Shown here: piece by piece, positions 1 to 7,343 of the stretch | How the letters are laid out: each line of letters starts with the position of its first letter | Numbering within the stretch: the first letter of the stretch is position 1 | From: a virus | Length of the DNA: 22,631 bases | Strand: one strand, 5' to 3' | IMG/VR virus record: IMGVR_UViG_3300034272_000415 | Coordinates: 1 to 22,631 of that record | The notes under the pieces: generated by a model | Databases searched by the model: none | What the model was told of the DNA's origin: nothing | What the model saw: only the letters and a program-made list of their open reading frames with translations | Translations under genes and position numbers: made by a program

Positions 1-1
1 C

Positions 2-910
2 TCGATCAAGGTTCGTGGTGTCAATCGTCGGGTTCGGGAGCTGATCCCGGTGATGCCTGGGAATTGGGATGTCCAGCGCGTTGGCCGTTATGAGGTCATA
101 TACCGGTGCTGGGATGAATGGGGTCTGATCGGGACGTTTTCCCCTGATGAGGTTTTCGTCATCAACGGTGTCCAGTGGGACTGGGTCAAGAGCATGAATG
201 CCGTGAGGCTTGCTGCCTCAAGCATTGGTCTGGCGATGGCGACTGAGCGCTCACAGGCTTCGATGCACAAGAACGGCATGAGGCCTGCTGGCGTCTACTC
301 TGTGTCTGGTGGTCTTACCGAGGAACAACATGCAAGGCTGACCAAGTGGCTTTCCAAGCGGTTTCAGGGTTCCGAGAATGCTGGGACTCCTTTGGTTCTT
401 GATCGAGACGCGAAGTGGACGCCAACTTCAAGCACTTCGGCCGACGCGCAGCATGTGGAGACCCGGAGGTTACAGGTCGAGGAAATTTGCCGCGCCTATG
501 GGGTTTTCCCGATCATGGTCGGGCACTCGGACAAGTCCTCGACCTTTGCTTCGTCGGAGGCGTTTTTCTCTGCCCACGTCAAGCACACTTTGGCCCCGTG
601 GCATAAGGCATGGACTCAGAAGCTTGATGAGATGCTGCTTGATGGTTCTGGCCCCCTGTTCGCTGAATTCGATGTCCGGTATCTGATGGCTGGTTCAATC
701 CGGGATCGGGCGCAGTGGGCGCGAACGATGGCCGAGATGGGTATTTACACGCGGAACGAGATTCGTGACGAAGAGGGTAAAGACCCGTTGCCTGGGCTTG
801 ATGTGCCTTTAACCCCGATGAATATGGTTTCTGGAACAGCCGAAGTTGAGGGGCCGGAAGAGCCGGATGAAGAAAATGAAGATACGGAAAATGACGAGGA
901 TTCGTCTTGA
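2..910 (+). CDS. Phage portal protein, HK97 gp3 family (5' partial)
   Basis: The reading frame is open to the left edge, so the N-terminus is missing (family members are usually about 400 residues; about 302 are present). Internal GTG/ATG codons at 50 and 53 are not the true start, because coding-like sequence continues upstream. Portal proteins form the dodecameric ring at one capsid vertex through which DNA is packaged and to which the neck attaches. Typical family sequences are visible: an RYEV...WGLIGTFSPDEVFVI stretch, the ERSQASMHKNGMRPAGV segment, and the VEEICRAYGVFPIMVG block, followed by the SSEAFFSAHVKHTLAPW helix. The tail is very acidic (EEPDEENEDTENDEDSS), common at portal C-termini. 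It begins the late operon in this window; the terminase genes are presumably just upstream. Family assignment is by motif recognition. Confidence 0.93.
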   Translation, partial: SIKVRGVNRRVRELIPVMPGNWDVQRVGRYEVIYRCWDEWGLIGTFSPDEVFVINGVQWDWVKSMNAVRLAASSIGLAMATERSQASMHKNGMRPAGVYSVSGGLTEEQHARLTKWLSKRFQGSENAGTPLVLDRDAKWTPTSSTSADAQHVETRRLQVEEICRAYGVFPIMVGHSDKSSTFASSEAFFSAHVKHTLAPWHKAWTQKLDEMLLDGSGPLFAEFDVRYLMAGSIRDRAQWARTMAEMGIYTRNEIRDEEGKDPLPGLDVPLTPMNMVSGTAEVEGPEEPDEENEDTENDEDSS

Positions 911-974
911 TTTGATTTAATCGTGACTTTTCATTCTGTTTATTGGAAAATTGTTTTAACACTGGAGTATTGTT
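911..974 (+). other. AT-rich intergenic leader before the 699-aa protein
   Basis: These 64 bases between portal and the next gene are clearly AT-richer than their surroundings and are one of the few real gaps in the head operon. A GGAG ribosome-binding site lies at 964-967, 7 nt before the ATG at 975, which fixes that start. I looked for a promoter and saw only poor -35/-10 pairings. Confidence 0.5.
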
Positions 975-3074
975 ATGACCACACAGGCCGGATCGGGAAC
1001 AAGTATTGCTTTAGTTGATGACCGGGGCGACGGGACGCATGTTCCGATTGTCAAGGCTGAGTCAAGCAATATTACGACCAAGTTTCGTGAGGCATTTGAG
1101 GTATATAACCCAGCATCGCCAGATTCTCCTTGGGTTGAGGTAAGGCACGCAGACGATCTGGCTTTTGTTGACGGCAATACTGGCGGCGCTTCGTATTTGG
1201 TGCTTAGTAAGTCTCCGTGGGCAACCGGTTCCGAAACTATAATTGAGTCCAAGGCTTCGTTTAGGCTCCCGCTTGAGGTTTCTTTTGGCGCTCACATGTC
1301 GCAGCGCGTTGTCGGGCAAGAATTTTCCATCGAAATTGTTGACACTGGAACGCCACTGCCGGAACCCGCTGATCTTGCAATCGCTTCGATTTCGCAGGCC
1401 ACTACGGTTTTGACCGTCAATACGACCTTGCCGCACGGTCTGACGATTGGTCGATGCGTCGGTGTTCGAGGCGTTTCGAACTCGTCCGCGAACTATCCTC
1501 AGTTGGTTGTGGCGACGGTTCCAACGCCGACACAGTTTACTTGCACGGTGGCAACCGGCACGATCACGACGGTCAATAACAGCGGATTCGTATATTTTCG
1601 TGAGCGATTCGGTCGGGCAAGTAACGGCGTATCGCAGATCTTTGAAAACGCTACTGTCACCAACGCCAACCTTTATATCCGGTCTGAGTCTGGCGATTCG
1701 CTGCCGTCTGGGACGATTGCAGGTAGTCAATCGGTGACGGTTGGAACGACAGCATCTGTGCAACTGGCAAACTCACCTTATTCCTACTCTTTCGTTCCTA
1801 CGACAGAGTTTCGGATCAATGTCCAGGCTGACAGGACTCAATGGTATGACTCTGGGGTTGATTCGCTTTCTCCGACAACTAGCCGTTTGCTTCGGACGCA
1901 AATTTGCCCAGATCCAAGCGAAAATTATAAATTTCGCATTCGAGCCAACAACGCGAAGAGCCTCACCGTTCCGGTCGCGCAAATCGTCTCGGCGGTCAAG
2001 AGCGGCACCACCACGGCGCAGATCACATGCGACCGTGAGCATGGGTTGACTACTTCTGATGTGGTCGTGGTGTACGGTATCCGGGCGCAGGGCGCAACGG
2101 AATTTCCGAACCTTATCACCGCCACCGCAGTTGCCTCAATTGTTTCCCCGACGGTCTTTACGATTGTCATTGGAACGGCTGGCACGATCACCTCATACGG
2201 AGGTTATGTCGCCCGGGTCAACGGCAGTAACCTAACGTCGGCTCTCGGTGGTATCGCGCAGGTGGCGCAAGCTGCTGTGCTTTCCACGCTGGCTGACGGC
2301 ACACGGCAACTGGTTTTGACCGGTTCTGCCAACTGGACTGGATCGGTGATTGGCGATCTGGTTGAGTTGGTTGGCGTACGCAACGATACGACCGGCGCAA
2401 CTCTGGGCGTCGATGGCCCTTGGAAAGTGGCCAACCTTTCCACTACAGCGCTTACGCTGGTGCTGCCGTTCAGCGGCCAGCGTACATTGCCTGCCGATTT
2501 TGGTTCGATCAACTGCGGCGGCGGTGTGATCCGACGCACAGACCTGCGCGTGTCGTTTGTCCGTGTGTTTGACTATGAGCGTCAGCGTGTAGAGGCTCTT
2601 GCTCGTCCATCTTCTGACGTTGCAGGCGCGTTCCCTGTTGCTGTTCAAAACACGGTCACAACGACATTCACGCAACCGGCTCTCGTGGCTGGTACGGCGT
2701 TGATCGGTGACGTGGGCGTTCAGTACAGAACAACGGCCTCTGGCGCATCTGCAACCCACCTTGTAGCGGCGGCTTCTGCCAATCCGACGCTCGTGAAGGC
2801 GTCAGCAGGTAAGGTCTTGGGATGGTTCTTCGCCAACACAACTGCGGCTTGGGTGTACGTCAAGCTGCACAATCAAGCTACCGCCCCGACCGCTGGAACG
2901 GGTGTTGTGCGAACAATTGGCATCCCGCCGAACGGCATTTCAGAGTTCTTTAGCGAGGGTGGCGCGTTTACTTTCGCAACAGGTATCGGTCTGACCACGG
3001 TCACTGGAGCGGCAGACGCAGATGCAACTGCGGTGGCGGCAAATGCGATTGTTGGTGAATTGGTTTGGGCTTAA
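975..3074 (+). CDS. Large virion-associated protein with repeated beta-domains, between portal and protease
   Basis: A 699-aa protein rich in Thr, Val, Ala and Gly, with beta-structure character and no enzyme motif. Residues about 133-212 and 332-416 are two copies of a module with a Thr-rich strand, an HGL turn (LPHGLTIGR; REHGLTTSD), a V-V-x-GV/GI strand and a P-T-x-F-T strand, similar to the FCCH-type beta-domain in many phage virion proteins. A third, weaker copy is at about 426-520. Residues 545-699 form a different domain (NPTLVKASAGKVLGWFFANT, KLHNQATAPTAGTGVVRTI) that I associate with phage structural or decoration proteins. The start is fixed by GGAG 7 nt upstream. Its place between portal and prohead protease is unusual, since those genes are normally adjacent in HK97-type heads. 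Likely a head decoration, head-fibre or neck component (inference); no specific family is certain. Confidence 0.6.
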   Translation: MTTQAGSGTSIALVDDRGDGTHVPIVKAESSNITTKFREAFEVYNPASPDSPWVEVRHADDLAFVDGNTGGASYLVLSKSPWATGSETIIESKASFRLPLEVSFGAHMSQRVVGQEFSIEIVDTGTPLPEPADLAIASISQATTVLTVNTTLPHGLTIGRCVGVRGVSNSSANYPQLVVATVPTPTQFTCTVATGTITTVNNSGFVYFRERFGRASNGVSQIFENATVTNANLYIRSESGDSLPSGTIAGSQSVTVGTTASVQLANSPYSYSFVPTTEFRINVQADRTQWYDSGVDSLSPTTSRLLRTQICPDPSENYKFRIRANNAKSLTVPVAQIVSAVKSGTTTAQITCDREHGLTTSDVVVVYGIRAQGATEFPNLITATAVASIVSPTVFTIVIGTAGTITSYGGYVARVNGSNLTSALGGIAQVAQAAVLSTLADGTRQLVLTGSANWTGSVIGDLVELVGVRNDTTGATLGVDGPWKVANLSTTALTLVLPFSGQRTLPADFGSINCGGGVIRRTDLRVSFVRVFDYERQRVEALARPSSDVAGAFPVAVQNTVTTTFTQPALVAGTALIGDVGVQYRTTASGASATHLVAAASANPTLVKASAGKVLGWFFANTTAAWVYVKLHNQATAPTAGTGVVRTIGIPPNGISEFFSEGGAFTFATGIGLTTVTGAADADATAVAANAIVGELVWA

Positions 3075-3086
3075 CGCGAGGGCAAC

Positions 3087-3254
3087 ATGGCAGGCATTCA
3101 AAATCAAATTGTTGAAATGCTGGAAAAGCGGCTGAACTTTAATGTTCAGCAGCGCCAAGCAGCATTCAACCGTGGGGACGTTTCCGAGGTTGCCAGATTG
3201 GATGCCGACACAGCCGAAACAGATCGACTTCTTGGCCTGATTCGACAAGATTGA
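3087..3254 (+). CDS. Small 55-aa protein of unknown function
   Basis: A short frame starting MAGIQNQIVEMLEKRL and ending LLGLIRQD. It is predicted to be almost wholly alpha-helical, with heptad-like hydrophobic spacing and many charged residues. A GAGGG ribosome-binding site at 3078-3082 lies 4 nt before the ATG. The gene begins 12 nt after the 699-aa gene stops and ends 13 nt before the protease start, so it fills the gap in the operon, which supports it as real. It could be a small head-assembly or scaffold-like accessory, but nothing in the sequence shows that. I do not recognise a family. Confidence 0.65.
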   Translation: MAGIQNQIVEMLEKRLNFNVQQRQAAFNRGDVSEVARLDADTAETDRLLGLIRQD

Positions 3255-3267
3255 TGGGGTTCCGATA

Positions 3268-3936
3268 ATGGAAATCAAAAAGTCAGCGCACGAAATCCGG
3301 TCGTATTCATTTGAAGTGAAAATGACTGGCGAGGATGGCGAGATCGAGGGCTACGGCTCCGTTTTCGATATCGTTGATTCATACGACGATGTGATCGCCA
3401 AGGGTGCTTTTGGAAAGACCTTGGGGGAGCATAAATCGAAAGGTTCCATGCCTGCGATGCTTTGGCAGCATGACGCCAGCCAGCCGGTGGGTGTCTGGAC
3501 TGAGATGTCCGAGGACTCCCACGGGCTGAGGGTCAAGGGCAAATTGGCAATGAACACTGCCAAGGGCAAAGAGGCTTATGAACTGATGAAGATGGGCGCA
3601 ATTACTGGTCTGTCAATCGGGTTTATGTCGAAGCAGTGGGCCTATGACCGGGAAACCGAAGTCAGGACATTGACCGAAGTCGATCTGTGGGAGGTGTCGC
3701 TTGTGACTTTCCCTGCCAACGATAAATCGAGGGTGACAAGTGTCAAGTCGGTTGACGAGATTCTGTTGCCCAAGGATGCTGAGAATGTCTTGCGTGATGC
3801 AGGATTTTCAAAGTCTGACGCGACTGCATTTGTGTCGCGTGTCATGCGGATGGGCGAGGCGCGGAGTGATTCTGCGGACGATGCTTCCGTGAAAGATGCG
3901 GCTGAAAGGCTGCTCCGTTCCCTAAAATCCAATTGA
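3268..3936 (+). CDS. HK97-family prohead protease (peptidase S78/U35)
   Basis: A 222-aa maturation protease that is packaged inside the procapsid and cleaves the delta domain from the major capsid protein, then digests itself. The N-terminal block EGYGSVFDIVDSYDDVIAKG is characteristic. The family catalytic His is His68 in MLWQHDASQPVG and the nucleophile Ser is Ser116 in ITGLSIGF. The conserved EVDLWEVSLVTFPAN strand follows at about 137-151. The C-terminal 70 residues are charged and helical, and may bind inside the prohead. A G-rich sequence at 3255-3258 precedes the ATG. It sits directly before the capsid gene, as expected, and its stop overlaps the capsid ribosome-binding site. Confidence 0.95.
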   Translation: MEIKKSAHEIRSYSFEVKMTGEDGEIEGYGSVFDIVDSYDDVIAKGAFGKTLGEHKSKGSMPAMLWQHDASQPVGVWTEMSEDSHGLRVKGKLAMNTAKGKEAYELMKMGAITGLSIGFMSKQWAYDRETEVRTLTEVDLWEVSLVTFPANDKSRVTSVKSVDEILLPKDAENVLRDAGFSKSDATAFVSRVMRMGEARSDSADDASVKDAAERLLRSLKSN

Positions 3937-3945
3937 GGTGAAAAA

Positions 3946-5214
3946 ATGAGTGATGTGACCAAAGTTCTTGACGAGATCAAGACGGCATTTGAAGAGTACA
4001 AGACCACGAACGATGCGCGTCTCGACGCCATCAAGAAGGGCAACTCCACGAGCGATTTCGATGCGAAACTCGCCAAGATGGACGATGCTCTGAACAAGCT
4101 GGAAGAGCAAAAGTCGGAGCTTGAGAAGCTTCAGACCAAGCTTTCCCGTCCCGGCAATTTCGACAGCACCAAGCGTATCGACGACGAGAGCAAAGAGCAG
4201 GCCGAGTACCGCGCTGCTTTCATGTCATGGGTTCGCAATCCTTCCGACCTTGAGCGACACGCAGCCCTTCAACAGCGCTCGAAGCTTCTGGCCGGTGTCG
4301 AGCAGCGTGCCGTTCAGACCGTGACCTCTACGGGTTCCGCTGGTGGCTTTGCTCTGCCCGAGATCATCGAGCGCCAGATCGCCCGTCTGTCGGTTGACAT
4401 CTCCCCGATCCGTCAACTGGCTACCGTTCGCACGGTCGGTTCCTCGGACTACAAGGAACTGTTCGACATCAACGGCGCGGCCTTTGAGTGGGTGGGTGAG
4501 GCTGGAACTCGCAACCAGTCCAACACTCCTGATCTGGCCGAAGTTGTCCCGACGATGGGTACTGCTTCTTCCCGTCCCCGTGCTTCTGAAGAGTCGCTCG
4601 ACGACTTGTTTTTCGATGTCGAGAACTGGTTGGTCACTTCTGCCGCCGAGGCGATGGCACAAGGTGAAGGTGCTGCCTTCGTGAGCGGCAACGGCACGAA
4701 CCGTCCAACAGGCTTCCTGCAAGGCCCGACCCCGGTGACGACCGCTGACGCGACCCGTGCTTTCGGAACGCTTCAGTTTACCCCCTCGGGGCAGGCCGCT
4801 GCTCTGCCGACATCGGCTGACATCTTCTACGACGTGGTGTACGCACTCCGCGCTCGGTATCGCGCGAATGCGACATGGGTGACCTCAAAGCTGGTTCTTG
4901 CTGCCCTGCGTAAGTACAAGGACACGACCAACCAGTATCTGTGGCAACCGAATGTTGCAGCTGGTCAGCCCTCGACGTTTATGGGCTTTCCTGTGGTCGA
5001 GGCAGAGGACATGCCTGCTGTAGCCGCCAACGCCTTCTCGGTGGCTTTCGGTGACTTCCGCGAGGGATACCTGATTGCTGACCGCGTTGGAATGCGGATC
5101 ACCCGTGACGAGATCACCCTCCCCGGTTTCGTCCAGTTCTACATCCGCAAGCGTGTTGGTGGTCGTATCCGCAACTCCCAAGCTATCAAACTGCTTCGCA
5201 TTTCCACAACCTGA
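3946..5214 (+). CDS. Major capsid protein, HK97 fold with N-terminal delta domain
   Basis: A 422-aa precursor of the shell subunit. Residues 1 to about 120 are a charged helical region with a coiled-coil stretch at about 36-66, corresponding to the HK97 delta (scaffold) domain; the protease upstream should remove it, probably close to residues 118-130 near the Gly/Ser-rich GSAGGFALPEI sequence (inference). The mature part has the usual family sequence: the IRQLATVRTV strand, FEWVGEAG, the long ESLDDLFFDVENWLV helix and the FVSGNGTNRPTGFLQ segment before the A-domain, then the KYKDTTNQYLWQP and FMGFPVVEAEDMP stretches. A strong GAGGTG ribosome-binding site at 3935-3940 overlaps the protease stop. 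An intrinsic terminator follows 12 nt after the stop, fitting a highly expressed gene. Confidence 0.96.
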   Translation: MSDVTKVLDEIKTAFEEYKTTNDARLDAIKKGNSTSDFDAKLAKMDDALNKLEEQKSELEKLQTKLSRPGNFDSTKRIDDESKEQAEYRAAFMSWVRNPSDLERHAALQQRSKLLAGVEQRAVQTVTSTGSAGGFALPEIIERQIARLSVDISPIRQLATVRTVGSSDYKELFDINGAAFEWVGEAGTRNQSNTPDLAEVVPTMGTASSRPRASEESLDDLFFDVENWLVTSAAEAMAQGEGAAFVSGNGTNRPTGFLQGPTPVTTADATRAFGTLQFTPSGQAAALPTSADIFYDVVYALRARYRANATWVTSKLVLAALRKYKDTTNQYLWQPNVAAGQPSTFMGFPVVEAEDMPAVAANAFSVAFGDFREGYLIADRVGMRITRDEITLPGFVQFYIRKRVGGRIRNSQAIKLLRISTT

Positions 5215-5226
5215 TGATGTGAAGTG

Positions 5227-5260
5227 ACCCCGGCACTCACAAGGTGCTGGGGTTTTTGTT
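5227..5260 (+). terminator. Intrinsic terminator after the major capsid gene
   Basis: A 10-bp stem (5227-5236 with 5244-5253; one G-U pair) and a 7-nt loop, followed at once by a T-rich run. It lies 12 nt after the capsid stop and before the next ribosome-binding site, so it probably ends a part of the transcripts or protects the 3' end of capsid mRNA. Downstream genes lack an obvious nearby promoter, so read-through must occur. Confidence 0.8.
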
Positions 5261-5270
5261 GGAGAGACAA

Positions 5271-5447
5271 ATGATTATCAAGCAAACGTTTCAATGGGCG
5301 CACGAAGGATGCTTCGTGAAAGAGTATGTTGCTGGCGAGAAACTTGAGACGGATGACGAAGACCTGATCCGCGTTGCCAAGCAAGAGGGATGGATTTCGG
5401 ATAAGCCGGAATCGAAAGCAGTGAAATCCGCACCTGAGAACAAGTAA
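5271..5447 (+). CDS. Small 58-aa head-region protein
   Basis: Starts MIIKQTFQWAHEGCFVKEY and ends KSAPENK. GGAG at 5261-5264 lies 6 nt before this ATG. A longer reading from 5244 would begin inside the terminator hairpin and lacks a ribosome-binding site, so I reject it. The first 50 residues look like a compact alpha/beta domain with a central acidic patch (LETDDEDLIRVAKQEGW); the tail is Lys/Ser-rich. Short proteins with this layout often lie between capsid and connector genes, sometimes as capsid- or neck-associated factors, but I cannot name the family. The stop overlaps the next start (TAATG), indicating translational coupling. Confidence 0.75.
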   Translation: MIIKQTFQWAHEGCFVKEYVAGEKLETDDEDLIRVAKQEGWISDKPESKAVKSAPENK

Positions 5448-6004
5448 TGGGTCTTCGCCGAACGACTCTCCCCGCAGCCGAGCCTCTGACACTTGCAGAG
5501 GCCAAGTTGCATTTGAGGGTGGACGATGCCTCTGAGGACACTCTGATTGCGTCTCTGATCACCGTGGCAAGGATGGCGTGTGAAGAGCGCACACAGACGA
5601 CCATGATCAATTCTGGGTGGACTCTGACGCTGAATTCGTTCGATGATCTGGAATACCTTTCCCGCCCCCCTGTTGTTTCGATTGTTTCGATTTCGTATGT
5701 AAACCCGTCCGGGACGACCGTCATAATGTCGTCTGGTGATTACATGCTTGAGGCTACGAACGACAAGCCGATGGTCATGCCGGTTACCGACTGGCCCGAG
5801 ACAAAAGACCAGCTGAATGCCGTGACGGTGGTTTACACCGCTGGATATGGGGCAAGTGGGGCCAATGTCCCGGCCCCGCTCAAGCAATGGATGCTTTTGG
5901 CAATTGGGGACATGTACGCGAACCGAGAGACATCGTCCGACCGTCCTGTGGTTCCTCAAGATTTCGCTGTCAGGCTTCTCGACCCGTGGATCGCTTACCC
6001 ATGA
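5447..6004 (+). CDS. Head-tail connector protein, gp6-like / phiE125 gp8 family
   Basis: A 185-aa protein opening with the family signature PLTLAEAKLHLRVDDASEDT, then a helix ending near CEERTQTTMINSGWTLTL. Further conserved pieces are the PPVVSIVSISYVNPSG strand, VVYTAGYGASGANVPAPLKQW, and the MLLAIGDMYANRE helix. This family forms the ring that docks below the portal (the adaptor of HK97 gp6 / SPP1 gp15 type). It is the first of four genes linked by overlapping stops and starts. Start by TAATG overlap with the 58-aa gene. Order and motif agree well. Confidence 0.9.
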   Translation: MGLRRTTLPAAEPLTLAEAKLHLRVDDASEDTLIASLITVARMACEERTQTTMINSGWTLTLNSFDDLEYLSRPPVVSIVSISYVNPSGTTVIMSSGDYMLEATNDKPMVMPVTDWPETKDQLNAVTVVYTAGYGASGANVPAPLKQWMLLAIGDMYANRETSSDRPVVPQDFAVRLLDPWIAYP

Positions 6005-6321
6005 TTGCAGCTGGAAAGCTCAATAGCAGGATCACGATTCAATCCCGGACAGCCGGGGTTGATGCCATTGGGCAGCCCGTCGAGACATGGACGACCTATG
6101 CCCAGGTGTGGGCTAATTTGAAGTTCAACTCCGGGTCTGAGGCAATGAAGGCCGGGATGGAGGTTTCCATTTCTCGGGTGTCGATGCTGATCCGCCTGCG
6201 CGATGACATCACCTCCGGGATGCGGGTTTCATTCAAAAGCAAAACATATGACATCGTTTCTGTCCTACCGGATGAGTCTGCCGGCGACAGGATGTATCTG
6301 GTCTGCGAGCTGGTGGGATGA
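6001..6321 (+). CDS. Head closure / head-tail joining protein (SPP1 gp16-like)
   Basis: A 106-aa beta-barrel-type protein beginning MIAAGKLNSRITIQ, the usual start of the phage head-tail joining family, followed by the GQPVETWTTYAQVWANLK strand, the acidic/hydrophobic central strands and a final MYLVCELVG strand. It binds under the connector ring and stops DNA leakage before tail joining. The frame extends upstream to 5887, but the ATG at 6001 overlapping the previous stop (ATGA) is the right start, as the upstream residues are a shadow of the connector gene and do not resemble the family. Confidence 0.88.
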   Translation: MIAAGKLNSRITIQSRTAGVDAIGQPVETWTTYAQVWANLKFNSGSEAMKAGMEVSISRVSMLIRLRDDITSGMRVSFKSKTYDIVSVLPDESAGDRMYLVCELVG

Positions 6322-6914
6322 AAGGCCGAAACAGCTTCACAATGAGCGTTGACACGTCGGCGCTCAACAAGCAATTGCAAGGGATTGCCGAGGCCATTGA
6401 TGGGGTTGTTCGCCCTGCTGCACAGGCCGGGGCGCAGGTTCTGTACGAAGAGGTCAAGCGGAACGCATCAAGGCTGGGTAGGGTCTCTGGGAGACTCCAA
6501 AACGCGATATATCAGGCTTTCTCGACGGACAATTCGAGCGAAAAGACCGCGACCTATCATGTGTCCTGGCGAACCAAGAAGGGGTTCATTGATGACAACG
6601 GGAAGAAAGTTGAGCTTTCCCGCGCACCTCACGGTCACCTGATTGAGTACGGCCACCTGATGCCATATCGGGTGGTGTTCAACAAAAAGACCGGGAAGTT
6701 TGTCACGCTGCGCCGCCCTGAGAGCAAGGGCAAGCCTCCACCGAGCCCAAGAGCGTCAAAATCGGTCAAGGACGCGTATTACATGCCTTGGCCTGATGGC
6801 AAAGTTCGTGTTGCGCCGCCTAAACCATTCGTCCGGCCTGCCGCAGCGAAATTCGGTGATGCCCTTGACGCCGCAGAGAAGAAGGCGTTTGATCTGATCC
6901 GGGAGAAACTGTGA
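6318..6914 (+). CDS. HK97 gp10-like neck / tail-completion protein
   Basis: A 198-aa protein whose first part matches the HK97 gp10 family: VRPAAQAGAQVLYEEVKRNA, a short loop, and RLQNAIYQAF, followed by the HGHLIEYGH segment where the family carries a conserved aromatic-Glu-x-Gly element. Residues about 120-165 form a Lys/Pro-rich insertion (RRPESKGKPPPSPRASK) that makes it longer than the usual 110-150. The C-terminal RPAAAKFGDALDAAEKKAFDLI helix is typical. Such proteins act at the neck or tail terminator during head-tail joining. Starts in an ATGA overlap with the closure gene. Confidence 0.85.
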   Translation: MKGRNSFTMSVDTSALNKQLQGIAEAIDGVVRPAAQAGAQVLYEEVKRNASRLGRVSGRLQNAIYQAFSTDNSSEKTATYHVSWRTKKGFIDDNGKKVELSRAPHGHLIEYGHLMPYRVVFNKKTGKFVTLRRPESKGKPPPSPRASKSVKDAYYMPWPDGKVRVAPPKPFVRPAAAKFGDALDAAEKKAFDLIREKL

Positions 6915-7264
6915 GCATTGAATCTGATCTGTATTCGATCATCTCTGGTATCTGCCCGAGGGTCTATCCTGATATTGCCCCGGCAAATACTGCCATGCCA
7001 TACGTGACATGGAGTCTGTACGGTGGCAACACAATCAAGCCGCTGGCGAAAGAAGTGCCGGACAAGCGCAATGCCATGATTCAGGTCAACGTCTGGTCAA
7101 AATCGAGGCTCGAAAGCATAAATACCATGCTTGCGATTGAATCCGCGCTGATTACTGCGACTCAGTTTGTCTGTAAACCGATGAATGCCATGTCCGCGAC
7201 ATTCGACGACGACACCGATATCCGAGGGATTATGCAGGATTTCTCAATCTGGGGGCCGAGGTAA
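6911..7264 (+). CDS. Tail completion / tail terminator protein, DUF3168 (gp17-like)
   Basis: A 117-aa protein with the DUF3168 outline: an N-terminal helix (SIESDLYSIIS), the VYPDIAPANTAMPYVTW strand, then the RNAMIQVNVWSKSRLES strand-turn and a helix leading to a C-terminal strand (DIRGIMQDFSIWG). The family caps the tail tube at its head-proximal end. The start is GTG in a GTGA overlap with the gp10-like gene. This closes the head-to-tail joining block; a 79-nt gap follows before the tail tube gene. Confidence 0.85.
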   Translation: MSIESDLYSIISGICPRVYPDIAPANTAMPYVTWSLYGGNTIKPLAKEVPDKRNAMIQVNVWSKSRLESINTMLAIESALITATQFVCKPMNAMSATFDDDTDIRGIMQDFSIWGPR

Positions 7265-7268
7265 CGTA

Positions 7269-7297
7269 TTGCGGAACCCGAGAAACAGTAATAGAAT
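7269..7297 (+). promoter_or_regulatory. Possible sigma70-type promoter for the tail genes
   Basis: TTGCGG (7269-7274), a 17-nt spacer, then TAGAAT (7292-7297, 5 of 6 consensus bases). It is in one of the few intergenic gaps and upstream of the abundantly needed tail tube gene. The -35 matches only 3 of 6, so this is a candidate only. Confidence 0.35.
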
Positions 7298-7312
7298 TCA
7301 ATTGGTATTCAA

Positions 7313-7326
7313 TGTCCGGCCGGACA
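7313..7326. repeat. Perfect 14-bp palindrome in the tail tube leader
   Basis: TGTCCGGCCGGACA reads the same on both strands. It is 4 nt before the AAAGGAG ribosome-binding region of the tail tube gene and just after the promoter candidate. It could be a dimer-protein operator or a short self-pairing RNA element; no run of T follows, so it is not a terminator. Confidence 0.6.
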
Positions 7327-7343
7327 CTTAAAGGAGATTTATC

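Noticed and set aside
911-974. Promoter in the gap after the portal gene
   Set aside because: AT-rich, but the best -35/-10 pairings match only about half the consensus.
1062-1763. 233-aa minus-strand frame opposite the 699-aa gene
   Set aside because: Arg/Asn-rich random-like translation antisense to a well-supported gene with a good start; no neighbouring genes on this strand.
5244-5270. Longer start for the 58-aa head-region protein
   Set aside because: Lies within the terminator hairpin and T-run and lacks a ribosome-binding site; the ATG at 5271 has GGAG at 6 nt.
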